A stretch of DNA of 64,000 nucleotides from NCBI GenBank assembly GCA_017303415.1, contig JAFLBJ010000001.1, positions 558,001 through 622,000 of the forward strand. Direction: 5' to 3'. Below are positions 25,010-34,072 of this stretch, in pieces; position 1 is the stretch's first letter, and each line of letters starts with the position of its first letter. A program made the translations under genes and the position numbers. The notes under the pieces are model-generated. The model had not been told where the DNA came from and did not search any database. It was given only the letters and a program-made list of their open reading frames with translations. The stretch comes from Chitinophagales bacterium. GTDB lineage: Bacteria; Bacteroidota; Bacteroidia; Chitinophagales; Chitinophagaceae.

Positions 25010-25564
25010 CTAATTACTCAAAAATGACAATTCCTCTCCCGAAGGTTTCACCACGGCGTATTTAGAAACGCCATTGATCAGCATTTCATCCAGCATATCC
25101 ACCATGTTTTTATAGCTCGCGTGGGGGCCGGCTTTAATAATTACCACCATTCCCTTTCTCCCCTCCGGGTATTTGCCCGACTCGTCAATGGCCTTTTGTT
25201 TATCACGAATCACCTGACCGATCCCTTTTTGAGGGTGATAGTTGCTCGAGAAGACCTCCCCATTTGCCAGTGCTGTTTCCGGCATACCGTGGTAATAATG
25301 AATCACATTCTTTCCATCCAGCAAAATGGTCAGGGTCAGTCCTTCCCCGGTTGTGTTGGGGGTAATGGTTTTGTCCTGGTCATTCGGCAAAAACAGTTTC
25401 AGTGCCTGGGGCTCCCCCAACCGTGTAGTAAAAATGAAAAAGGTGATCAGCAAAAACCCCAGGTCAACCATGGGGGTCATATCAATCCGAAGATGGGTTT
25501 TCTTTTGATGCGAAAACCCGGGCCGGCGTGTGGAGGAGGGGGTGGTTTCGGGGATAGCAGCCAT
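25010..25564 (-). CDS. exbD: ExbD/TolR-type biopolymer transport protein
   Basis: A 184-residue inner-membrane protein. After a short Pro/Thr-rich cytosolic tail comes LRIDMTPMVDLGFLLITFFIF, a single transmembrane helix with the conserved Asp that carries protons through ExbB/ExbD or TolQ/TolR complexes. A periplasmic domain follows (about 65-184) with ASYKNMVDMLDEM. It would energise TonB-dependent uptake, yet no exbB or tonB gene is adjacent, so it is an orphan copy here. Its last residues differ from typical ExbD, which may reflect a specific partner. Confidence 0.9.
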   Translation of the reverse strand: MAAIPETTPSSTRRPGFSHQKKTHLRIDMTPMVDLGFLLITFFIFTTRLGEPQALKLFLPNDQDKTITPNTTGEGLTLTILLDGKNVIHYYHGMPETALANGEVFSSNYHPQKGIGQVIRDKQKAIDESGKYPEGRKGMVVIIKAGPHASYKNMVDMLDEMLINGVSKYAVVKPSGEELSFLSN

Positions 25565-25763
25565 AAGGGTTTATAAATAAGATACAATTGGGGCTGTTTT
25601 CCATAGATCAATCACAATTACCGGGTGGATCCACAAATCATTATACGATGTATTTCAATTGAACCATTTTGTCATTTCCCTTGCTCCGCAGGAGCACCAT
25701 ACTTGTACCCCGGGATAAGAGGAAATTTCTGCGCTCTGTAAGAGCGCTACAGCATACCTCCGC

Positions 25764-25792
25764 GCCTCTGTGTCTCTGTGGTTTCTTTACAC
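25764..25792. repeat. CTCTGTG-family single arm
   Basis: CCTCTGTGTCTCTGTGGTT is identical to part of one arm of the perfect palindrome at 21652-21712, without the mirrored partner. Confidence 0.7.
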
Positions 25793-25861
25793 CCCCGTAA
25801 CCCTATCCTCAGTTCCTACACTGAGCTTTGAAAAGTTCCGACTTTCTAGAAACTGGTTTGA

Positions 25862-25917
25862 CCGTAGCCTAGTGGACTATACTTGTAAGAGTCTGATAGT
25901 ACAAGGCTACGGCCAGC
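25862..25917. repeat. Hairpin with repeat TACAAGGYTACGGCCAGC, copy 2
   Basis: CCGTAGCCT at 25862 pairs with AGGCTACGG at 25904. The right arm is contained in TACAAGGCTACGGCCAGC, also found at 24961 in the form TACAAGGTTACGGCCAGC. This copy has the full hairpin, the other only the right half. Confidence 0.65.
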
Positions 25918-25967
25918 AAGGAACATTCTAAGGACAGCAGGGGGATCCTTCGGAAGACCTGCGACAG

Positions 25968-27566
25968 TCATTTACGAACACCCGCGCCAGATGGCTCTAT
26001 CGTTTCTTTTATCAATTTAATTAATGCTTCTCCACTATCTTTCCTAGGATCAGGAGCTCTTGCAGTTACTAATTTCCCTTCTTTATCAAGTAGAACCAAG
26101 GTTGGGTATGCACGAACATCATAGTGTTTGATAACTGGATGATAAATCCCCAAATCATCTGTATACAAAAATATTGATTCAGGAATTGAAGAAGATAAAC
26201 TTCCTTTTAACCTCCATAGGAATCTTTTGTCTATCGAAATTGATACAAAAACTATTGAAGTATCACCTTCAAATTGTTTCTCAACTTTTGTTAATTCTGG
26301 AACTAACTCGATACATCCAAAACAATTTGTAAACATGAAATCGATAAGGACTGCTTTCCCTTTAAACTGACTCATACTAACAAGATTACCTAAGGTGTCT
26401 GGTAATAAAAATTGAAACCCATTCATTCCTTTAGTAAGGTTCTGCTTATATAAATTAATTTCTCTTTTTAGCCCATGAGTAAAAGTATTCGATGTGTCCG
26501 ATTTTGAAATATAATCTTGTATAGCTAACTCCACTTCATAAGATAGACCTTCGTAGTCAACTAACGCATGCCAAAGATATCGAGCTAAAATTCTTTGCTT
26601 TACTACTGAATTTGGTAAATATTTCACCAAGGCATCATAATGCACTTTTTTGAAACTTTGAGTTTCCGGATATTCAAAATCATTATCCATTGCATATTGA
26701 AGAAACGCCTGCCTTTTTAACATATTTGTATACGAAACATAAACATATGATAAGGTCGGATCACCTGGATTAATAAGTCTGTTTAATTGTGCAATTCTAT
26801 CTCTATATAGCTTTTTTACTTTTGATTTACTGATATCCATTCCCGACTTAGTTAACAAACCTGGCAAAATAGTCTCAGAAATATCAGGTACTAATATGGG
26901 TATATATTCTGCCTTTATTAAGGTTATAGACGTTTTAGTAAGCTTTTGTCTATAAATTTCAATAGTTTTGAGAACCATATTAATAACAGAATCAGACAAT
27001 TGTAAAGCTCGCTCTATTCTATCGCTATCAGAGATATTTAAAAATTCAATGGATTGAAACATTCTAGTGTTCTTGATAATATCTTGAACACACCAAATCT
27101 TTTCAACGCCTTTTCCGGAAAAAAACACCTCATTAATAAAGTTAGAAGAAAATTTAAGCCCAGAAGCTGTTCTCGTAAAATCAATAAATATGCTATCTCC
27201 GGGTTCAATTAATATTTGTCCAGAGGCATATCTGGTAGAGAAAGAATTAAAGGCGACAAAATTGGCGACTGGTTTTCGATTTATCTCAATATAAATAGGA
27301 TGATCAACTTGTAGCTCAAATTTAAAGTACCCATTTTCAGCGCTGGCAATTAATTCAGGTAAATTCCATAATTGACGTTCATCATAAAAAATACTAAAGT
27401 CCCTTCTACCGAGAGAAACCTTTTTAATGGTATCATTGACAAATCCGCAAATTATTGTTCTACTAGAAACTCGCTGAATAACTCTATTTTTGGTATTAAA
27501 CTTTCGTGCTTGCACACTAAAATTCATCACTACAACTAAGTAAAAAAGTACACTACTAAATTTCAT
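25968..27566 (-). CDS. TlpA-family thiol-disulfide reductase with long N-terminal region
   Basis: A 532-residue exported protein with a signal peptide (to about VQA at 20). The C-terminal third is a TlpA/AhpC-type thioredoxin fold: KAVLIDFMFTNCFGC with redox pair Cys415/Cys418, FVSISIDK, and cis-proline segment VRAYPTLVLL. The first 370 residues are a long domain common to TlpA-like proteins linked to SusCD loci, of unknown role. It is the last gene of the sigma-FecR-SusC-SusD series and is AT-rich like SusD and most of SusC. It probably handles disulfides or a peptide substrate in the periplasm. Confidence 0.9.
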   Translation of the reverse strand: MKFSSVLFYLVVVMNFSVQARKFNTKNRVIQRVSSRTIICGFVNDTIKKVSLGRRDFSIFYDERQLWNLPELIASAENGYFKFELQVDHPIYIEINRKPVANFVAFNSFSTRYASGQILIEPGDSIFIDFTRTASGLKFSSNFINEVFFSGKGVEKIWCVQDIIKNTRMFQSIEFLNISDSDRIERALQLSDSVINMVLKTIEIYRQKLTKTSITLIKAEYIPILVPDISETILPGLLTKSGMDISKSKVKKLYRDRIAQLNRLINPGDPTLSYVYVSYTNMLKRQAFLQYAMDNDFEYPETQSFKKVHYDALVKYLPNSVVKQRILARYLWHALVDYEGLSYEVELAIQDYISKSDTSNTFTHGLKREINLYKQNLTKGMNGFQFLLPDTLGNLVSMSQFKGKAVLIDFMFTNCFGCIELVPELTKVEKQFEGDTSIVFVSISIDKRFLWRLKGSLSSSIPESIFLYTDDLGIYHPVIKHYDVRAYPTLVLLDKEGKLVTARAPDPRKDSGEALIKLIKETIEPSGAGVRK

Positions 27567-27717
27567 ACAGTCCTAATAATGACCGGACAAACTACAGGTA
27601 TCAGCATATAGCGAACCGGTTATTTTAAAAAATTGTTTTTGTGAGAACTGCGCACACACTCGGCGACTAACCCGGGCAAAATAACAAATTACAATTATAA
27701 ACATAATAGCAAAGCAT

Positions 27718-29088
27718 TTACCACCCAGGATTCTGTTGCATACCAGTCATCTGTATAATGTCATCCGGAATCGGGAAAGTATATTTATAGCTATTAGGAT
27801 CTAATGTGAATGTGTCGCCTTGAACAGTACGTGTTATGGTTATTTGAAATCTAGGGTCTCTGTTCAACCTCCGCAAATCTGACCAACGGAGGCCTCTCAA
27901 CATCAATTCCTTCTTCCTTTCAGCTAAAATTTTTCTTAGAGCATCATCAGCATTAACAGCGGAAAATGTCGGAAAAGGAACTGTATTTCTCCACCTTTTC
28001 ACCATTAGCGCATTCAAATCATTCATTGCTTCAGTAACCTTATCATTACGTGCATAACATTCAGCCCTTATAAGAAATAACTCATCTACGGCTAGCCCTC
28101 CAAAAGCCAGGATTTCACCTTCGTAAGTTCCTTTAAAACTTACAGTATTATCTGAGTTTTTTTGAAAATATATTACACGCCTTAAATCATCCATATCATA
28201 TAAGCCATACCAAGAAGTGTCAATTAGCATATCCAATGTCCACACACTTGCTGCATTAATTAATGAGCTATGAAATAATACTTCTGAATTAAACCTACTA
28301 ATAGGATTTCCCGAATTGCTATCTAAAGAATTAAAATCAATTAAAGTGTTATACAAATTTAATGCTTCATTGGCATATTGGCCGGCTTTTACATAATCCT
28401 CCATACTCAAAAAAACTCTTGCTAACATGGCATGTACTGAAGGTCTATTAGCTCTAGTTTTAAATGCAGAATTAACAGGCAATAAATCTTTAGCTTCTAT
28501 TAAGTCATTAATTATTTGCTCATAAGTTTCTTTTACAGAAGTGCGAAAAGAGGGAACATTGATATCCGATGTTAATCTTATAGAAATTCCTAAATCTTCC
28601 TGAGCTGTTAGTTCAATATATGCAGGAGCAAACACTTGGGAAAGTTCAAAGAAGGTCTTACCCCTAAGAAACAACGCTTGACCTTTAACATTATTCCATA
28701 TTTGCTGTTCGCTCGTTGAACTTATAGCTATTTTTTCTAACTGTTCGAGGACTATATTACAATAAAATATTTTTTTATAGGAAAAATTCCAGTCCCCCAC
28801 GGAGTTGTAAGGATAAATATTTGACCATGTGTAAGCATTTTTTTCTACTCCTCCTAAACTACCGGAATAAACTACATCAGGTAAATAATGACCATCGGAA
28901 GCAGATTCATGCATAAATGGACAAAAATTATTCATTACATCAGTAGAATTATCAAGGAGTGCCTGAAGATCAGCCAAAGTATATGGTAAAGCCAACGACT
29001 GATTTAGTTTTTCATCTAACCATTCTTTTTTTCCACAACTGTAAAAACCCAGTATAATTATCAATATTCTTAAAAACAGGCGTATCAT
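27718..29088 (-). CDS. SusD/RagB-family surface nutrient-binding lipoprotein
   Basis: A 456-residue lipoprotein (lipobox GFYSC, cysteine 18) that would sit on the cell surface as the lid of the SusC channel. Family features are LNQSLALPYTLADLQALLDN near the N-terminus, the TPR-like helical part with LFLRGKTFFELSQVFAPAY and LARVFLSMEDYVKAGQYA, and the C-terminal AERKKELMLRGLRWSDLRRL. It follows SusC with 43 bases between. AT-rich. The ligand, peptide or glycan, is not evident; the TlpA partner mildly favours peptides. Confidence 0.95.
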   Translation of the reverse strand: MIRLFLRILIIILGFYSCGKKEWLDEKLNQSLALPYTLADLQALLDNSTDVMNNFCPFMHESASDGHYLPDVVYSGSLGGVEKNAYTWSNIYPYNSVGDWNFSYKKIFYCNIVLEQLEKIAISSTSEQQIWNNVKGQALFLRGKTFFELSQVFAPAYIELTAQEDLGISIRLTSDINVPSFRTSVKETYEQIINDLIEAKDLLPVNSAFKTRANRPSVHAMLARVFLSMEDYVKAGQYANEALNLYNTLIDFNSLDSNSGNPISRFNSEVLFHSSLINAASVWTLDMLIDTSWYGLYDMDDLRRVIYFQKNSDNTVSFKGTYEGEILAFGGLAVDELFLIRAECYARNDKVTEAMNDLNALMVKRWRNTVPFPTFSAVNADDALRKILAERKKELMLRGLRWSDLRRLNRDPRFQITITRTVQGDTFTLDPNSYKYTFPIPDDIIQMTGMQQNPGW

Positions 29089-29131
29089 ACTAAATAGTTT
29101 TATTTAATTAAATAAACTCCATAATACATTT

Positions 29132-32100
29132 CTACAAACTTAATTTTAATCCCACCGCTATACTTCTCGGATTTGGCATTGCCTGATCGCCATAATCCGG
29201 GTCAATCGAATACTTATTTGCTCTCCATAAAATTCCAAGATTATTTGTGTAGCAGTAAATTTGTAGATTTTGAAATGGAAATTTCTTCAAACTGCTTTTA
29301 ACAAAGTCATAGCTTATCCTAACATCCTGCAATCGAATATGATCGCCTTTCTGAACCAAAACATCTGATGCCAAGTACATGAAATCTCTATTCGCATTAG
29401 ACGATGTCGGCAAACTTGGAACATTTGTAAATACCTCATCGCCCGGTTTCGTCCATCTCAATGCATAATCTGAATGTCCGCTCCATGAACTAAATAATGA
29501 TGAGTACTCTATAGAATTTCGTCTGAAAAAGTAATTAAACTTATAAACTATATTTACTGATAAAGAGATATTATTAAATTGAATTGTATTCATTAATGAC
29601 CCAAATACTCTTGGGGTCTGAGGACCATGATATTTTAAATCAGAAATCTTGGCTTTACTTAAAACAGTATTATAAGATGCTATTGTATCTGAAACAAATC
29701 CTCTGGGATCACCGTTTACTGGATTCAATCCACCCCATTTATAGCTAAATATCGAATATAAAGGTTTGCCTTTTACAATTACAAGTCCGCCGCGATTAGC
29801 ATAGGCAGAAGTTGTTTTTGCAACTCCATCGTACGATACCACTTTATCAGTATTATAATTGAAAAGTAAATTGGTAGATATTTCAATTTTGCCAAAAATA
29901 TTTCTTGTACTTAATAAAACATCAACCCCTCTACCCTTTATACTTGCTCTATTTCCCGTAAAACTATTTACTCCAGTAGTAGGATCAGTTATAATGGGCC
30001 CAATCAAATCAACACCTTTCTTAATATAATACTCAATACTTCCGCGAATTCTCTCATTCCATATATGAAAATCCATACCTAAATTAATCATCTTCACTTT
30101 TTCCCATCTTAAATTGATATTAGGAGGGCTTTGTATTGTAGCATAAGGGGCAGTAGTCAGGCTAAAAGGATCAGAGCTGGAATATCTTATTGTTGTATAG
30201 GCTCCTACCCCGTTATATAAGTTACCGTTGATCCCATAAGTCGCTCTAAATTTAAGCAAAGAAACTACGTCGGAATGAAAAAATCCTGATTTAGTAATAT
30301 CCCATAAAAATCCCGCAGACCAAAGTGGCACTATCCTTTGATTTGCTTTAATCCCAAAAAAGTTTGATCCATCAAACCTTAAGCTGCCGGAAAATGAATA
30401 TGTATTTCTGTAAGTATATGCAGCGTTTGTAAAGTAATTGAGGAATCGTTGTAATGTAGCAGGAGCATATGAGGTATTTACAGGAATTTTCATTCTTGAA
30501 ACCAAAGAAGGTCTTATTCTAAAGCTAGAATCATAATTTATTGAAGTGGCATAGGTCCCTGTTAAAATATCATATCCGTATAACCTTGAACCACCTCCAG
30601 CGGAAGTAATTTGTCTTGCTTCTATACCAGCTAGCCCAATAAAATTATGCTTATCCCAACTTTTTGAATAATTTATTTGCCCTCTAGCATTCCAAGCCTT
30701 TAAATCATTGTTATCCCGATCCAGAATAGCTCCCTTGGGAAACGGATAAAACAGCTCGCCGTCTACAGGGTTTATAGACATATATTTATTTATCAAATCT
30801 CTGGCAACATAAGATTGTATACTATAATAATTTTCAGAATTATTCAGAATTTTTTGATATTGATATCTAAGTTCAATATTAAGTCCACTATGTATATTAC
30901 ATTTCAAACTACCTCCAAAACGAGTATCATAACCTTTAAAAGAAAAATTATTATTATTAAGCTCATCCAAGGGACGATAATGCCAGTCCAGTAAAGCAGG
31001 AGAAACCGCAGTGTCAACATAGGACAATCTATGATTTATAGCAACAGGCAGATTATTATAATTTTCATCCTTTAGACGAGTATACCTGAAACTACCGATT
31101 GAAATTGATGAATTATTTCTTGAGCCAATCTGCACATAGTTTACAAACCCACTCAATTCAATATTTCTTAACAGCTTGTAGGTATTCTCAATTCGTATCG
31201 TTAAGCGATTGCTTTGATCACCTATATTACCACTCCTATTTTTATCATACCCAATTGACCCATAAAATGAACTTTTGTCAGTTCCTCCTGAGATATTTAA
31301 AGAATACTGTTGGTTAATTAATTTTTGAAAAAGGTATTTTTTGATATCGTCACGAGTGTCATATTTTTTTAAACTTTCTATTTGAGTATTAGCCTCTGTA
31401 TCAGATATCTGGCCATTTCTTTTATTAATTAGTATTTCAACAACAGGGGAAAGAGCAGGATAATTATTGTTGTTTATTTGGTTATTGTAAAAGTTTCTGG
31501 AGAAAAGTATCTTTTCCAATTCAATTTCATCTGACGGAGAAATTAAAGGAATATAAAAGGGATTGGGCTTTTCGCCTATTGTAAGGTTACTGTTAAGCTG
31601 TATGATTGTTTTTCGGTTGTATTTCCCTTTTTTGGTCGTTATAACAATAACCCCATTTCCGGCTCTGGCTCCCCAAATTGAGGCCGCCGCCGCATCTTTT
31701 AATATTGTAATATCCTCAATATCATTAGGATTTAAACTATTAATAAGATTAAGATTATCTTTTGATTCGTCATATGGGAATCCATCAACTACTATTAAAG
31801 GACGAACGTTGGCATTAATAGTACTGATACCGCGGATTGTATAACTGCTTTTATTTGGACTATTGATGTTTCTAGGTTCGAAATTCAATCCACTAGTAAC
31901 TCCTTCCAAGCGATTTAAAATATTAGAACCCACTCTTCTATTCAACAACTCATTATCAATCTTCACAAAACTTCCCGTCGCTCTCTCCTTCGGTATATCC
32001 TGATACCCCGTACTAACCACCACCTCTTCCCCAATCACTTCCTTTGCCTTTGCTATAAGTGCCAGCTCTTTCTTCCCCCCCACCTTCCACTCCACCGTCT

Positions 32101-32656
32101 CAATATTCGTCCCACTTATCACCAACACTGCATTCTCGTCCACTCCCTTCAACTCAAACTCCCCATTGGCATTGGTACTGGTTCCCTTATCAGTTCCCTT
32201 TACCCGGATACTCGCCCCTTCCACCGGTTCGCCGCGGTCGTTGGTGAGACGACCTTTGATATCAATAGGGAGGGTGACAACTTGCAGGCTCTTATCACCT
32301 GATTCAATATCATTATCCAATGCCTTGGGTCGCACCACGATCGTTTTGCCCACGATAGAATAGCTCAGGGGTTGGTCCTGAAAAGAGAGGCGCAGTGCTT
32401 CTTCCAACGTTACATTGGAAACCTTGAGGTTAACCTTTTTGGTATTGGCCAAGATCTTATTCTCATAAAAGAAAAGATAACCAGTCTGCTTTTTGATCTC
32501 CTGAAATACTTTTTCCAATGATTCATTCTTTACCTCCAGCGTTATACCCTGGGTATAGGCCCGGGCACTAAGGGTGATCACCACGGTGAATAGAAATAGC
32601 ACCGTGAGTTTTTCCACGGGTAAGTGGAGGGACTTGAAAAAATTTTTAAAAGTCAT
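29132..32656 (-). CDS. SusC/RagA-family TonB-dependent transporter with STN domain
   Basis: A 1174-residue outer-membrane transporter. Order: signal segment (to about 35), STN secretin/TonB N-terminal domain (about 45-115), CarboxypepD_reg domain (about 130-205), plug (about 215-340, with GYQDIPKERATGSF, ATSIWGARAGNGVIVITTKKG-type segment) and a 22-strand type barrel to the end. The STN domain shows that it signals through FecR and the ECF sigma factor upstream. DNA composition changes near base 31975 (residue about 228): GC-balanced before it, AT-rich after it. Confidence 0.95.
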   Translation of the reverse strand: MTFKNFFKSLHLPVEKLTVLFLFTVVITLSARAYTQGITLEVKNESLEKVFQEIKKQTGYLFFYENKILANTKKVNLKVSNVTLEEALRLSFQDQPLSYSIVGKTIVVRPKALDNDIESGDKSLQVVTLPIDIKGRLTNDRGEPVEGASIRVKGTDKGTSTNANGEFELKGVDENAVLVISGTNIETVEWKVGGKKELALIAKAKEVIGEEVVVSTGYQDIPKERATGSFVKIDNELLNRRVGSNILNRLEGVTSGLNFEPRNINSPNKSSYTIRGISTINANVRPLIVVDGFPYDESKDNLNLINSLNPNDIEDITILKDAAAASIWGARAGNGVIVITTKKGKYNRKTIIQLNSNLTIGEKPNPFYIPLISPSDEIELEKILFSRNFYNNQINNNNYPALSPVVEILINKRNGQISDTEANTQIESLKKYDTRDDIKKYLFQKLINQQYSLNISGGTDKSSFYGSIGYDKNRSGNIGDQSNRLTIRIENTYKLLRNIELSGFVNYVQIGSRNNSSISIGSFRYTRLKDENYNNLPVAINHRLSYVDTAVSPALLDWHYRPLDELNNNNFSFKGYDTRFGGSLKCNIHSGLNIELRYQYQKILNNSENYYSIQSYVARDLINKYMSINPVDGELFYPFPKGAILDRDNNDLKAWNARGQINYSKSWDKHNFIGLAGIEARQITSAGGGSRLYGYDILTGTYATSINYDSSFRIRPSLVSRMKIPVNTSYAPATLQRFLNYFTNAAYTYRNTYSFSGSLRFDGSNFFGIKANQRIVPLWSAGFLWDITKSGFFHSDVVSLLKFRATYGINGNLYNGVGAYTTIRYSSSDPFSLTTAPYATIQSPPNINLRWEKVKMINLGMDFHIWNERIRGSIEYYIKKGVDLIGPIITDPTTGVNSFTGNRASIKGRGVDVLLSTRNIFGKIEISTNLLFNYNTDKVVSYDGVAKTTSAYANRGGLVIVKGKPLYSIFSYKWGGLNPVNGDPRGFVSDTIASYNTVLSKAKISDLKYHGPQTPRVFGSLMNTIQFNNISLSVNIVYKFNYFFRRNSIEYSSLFSSWSGHSDYALRWTKPGDEVFTNVPSLPTSSNANRDFMYLASDVLVQKGDHIRLQDVRISYDFVKSSLKKFPFQNLQIYCYTNNLGILWRANKYSIDPDYGDQAMPNPRSIAVGLKLSL

Positions 32657-32704
32657 ACAATGGCAGTGTTTGGGTTGAGAAATAATGATGGAAATCTGAT
32701 TTGA

Positions 32705-33952
32705 TTATTTGGTTACCACAACTCTTTTCCCCTCAATCCGGAAATGGATCTCGCTTAACTCCAATATTTTGAATACCTCGGATAACTTGGCATCACGGCT
32801 GACCTCGCCGGTGAAAATGCGTGTCGGAATATTATCTTCATAAACTATTTCTACATCATACCAGCGGGATAACTGACGCATGATGGTTTGAATATCGGCG
32901 TTACGGAAGGCGGTTATGCCGTTTTTCCAGGCGAGGGCCTGCGCTATATCGGGAGAGGCGATTAACGTGAGACGTGAATCGTGAGACGTGAGGAGGGCTT
33001 GCTGGCCGGGAGCTAATACAATTTCTCGCGGCGTACGCGGCGATTCTTTTGAGGCCGCAGCGTCCTTTGCCTCGTTGCGAGCGCTGCGAGAAACTTTAAC
33101 CCGGCCTTCGAGCAAGGTCACCCTGATATCCGCCTCATCATCATACGCATTCACATTAAAGTGTGTACCCAACACCATCACCTCCATATCTCCCTTACTT
33201 ACATAAAATGGTTTTGTTTTATCATGGGCTACTTCGAAATAAGCTTCGCCTGTTATCTCTACCTTTCTATCCAACGGCGAAGCCGCAAATGACGCGGGGT
33301 AGCGCAAAGAAGAACCGGCATTCAGCCAGACGCGCGTACCGTCGGAAAGGGTGATGTCGATGACTTTCGAGCCGCGGGGGTTAGTTAGAGTGTTAAAGAG
33401 GGGTCCGGGGTCCGGGGACGAGGGTCCGGTGTATTGATAGACTATTTTTCCGTCTGCTTGTTTTATTAGTTCTACTCCGCTTTGATTCGCTAAAAGACCA
33501 TTTTGTAAGCTGTCTAAAGAAACTATTCTCCCATCACTCAATGTGACCCTGGCCTTACTTACTTCAGGTGCGGAAACATCCGCCACTACTTCCGTCTCCG
33601 GACCCCCGACCCCGGACTTATCCCCCGGCCCCCGAACCAAAAAGAACCAACCCCCAACAGCCAACAACAAAACAACCGCCGCTACAGCCCACCAATGTTT
33701 AATGCGAAACCTGGGCTCCATGGAAACAACAGGCGCTTCACCGTGTAGTATCAACACCAACAACTCCTTTGTCTTTTCTTCAGGCAATACGACCTCGCCC
33801 TTTACCTCGATCCAATACCGCTCAAGAAGTTGTTGGAGTTCGGTTTCGTTTTGCAGGGAAAGTGCCAGGGCCGACAGCTCCCGCTTTTCAGCGGCATCGC
33901 ATTGGCCTTGCACATAACGCGCAAAGAGATATGTCAATCGTTGATTCGACAT
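32705..33952 (-). CDS. FecR-family anti-sigma factor with repeat-derived insertions
   Basis: A 415-residue inner-membrane sigma regulator. The cytosolic anti-sigma part (about 1-80) binds the ECF factor, a single helix lies at about 86-106, and the periplasmic FecR domain runs about 190-290 (RGSKVIDITLSDGTRVWLNA, GEAYFEVAHD, GTHFNVNAY) with a C-terminal DUF4974 domain (about 340-415) that contacts STN. Residues about 287-311 are encoded by a 72-bp palindromic element in frame. Residues about 103-119, 175-186 and 320-330 are also low-complexity and repeat-like. It lies between the sigma gene and SusC, all on the minus strand. Confidence 0.94.
   Translation of the reverse strand: MSNQRLTYLFARYVQGQCDAAEKRELSALALSLQNETELQQLLERYWIEVKGEVVLPEEKTKELLVLILHGEAPVVSMEPRFRIKHWWAVAAVVLLLAVGGWFFLVRGPGDKSGVGGPETEVVADVSAPEVSKARVTLSDGRIVSLDSLQNGLLANQSGVELIKQADGKIVYQYTGPSSPDPGPLFNTLTNPRGSKVIDITLSDGTRVWLNAGSSLRYPASFAASPLDRKVEITGEAYFEVAHDKTKPFYVSKGDMEVMVLGTHFNVNAYDDEADIRVTLLEGRVKVSRSARNEAKDAAASKESPRTPREIVLAPGQQALLTSHDSRLTLIASPDIAQALAWKNGITAFRNADIQTIMRQLSRWYDVEIVYEDNIPTRIFTGEVSRDAKLSEVFKILELSEIHFRIEGKRVVVTK
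32962..32994. repeat. Tandem CGTGAGACGTGA words inside fecR
   Basis: ACGTGAGACGTGAATCGTGAGACGTGAG is a tandem of related 13-base words that codes for TSHDSRLTLI in FecR. It lies just downstream (in gene direction) of the palindromic element insertion. Confidence 0.55.
33022..33093. repeat. Palindromic element, short form, inside fecR (copy c)
   Basis: TTTCTCGCGGCGTACGCGG on the left and GTTGCGAGCGCTGCGAGAAA on the right mark a 72-bp short form of the dispersed element. At 72 bases it is a multiple of three and reads through in the fecR frame as about 24 residues rich in Ala, Arg, Lys and Glu. It is the only copy in this window inside a coding region. Confidence 0.9.
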
Positions 33953-34072
33953 GGTAATGTGTAGTTAGGACAGGCTTTAATGAATTAACCTAAAATTGAC
34001 CCTTTGATAATGTGACAAATGGGAAGAAGGGTAGTACCAGAAAAAGAGAAAGTTTTTTCCGTGCTGTGGAGC

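Larger units (their letters stand above)
25565..25967. other. 403-bp gene-free gap holding several short repeats
   Basis: No credible coding frame. It contains inverted motifs around TGCTCCGCAGGAGCA (25679-25693) and GCGCTCTGTAAGAGCGC (25732-25748), a single CTCTGTG-family arm (25764-25792), and a hairpin with CCGTAGCCT and AGGCTACGG arms (25862-25912). It looks like a landing zone for small repeats between exbD and the SusCD locus. Confidence 0.6.
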
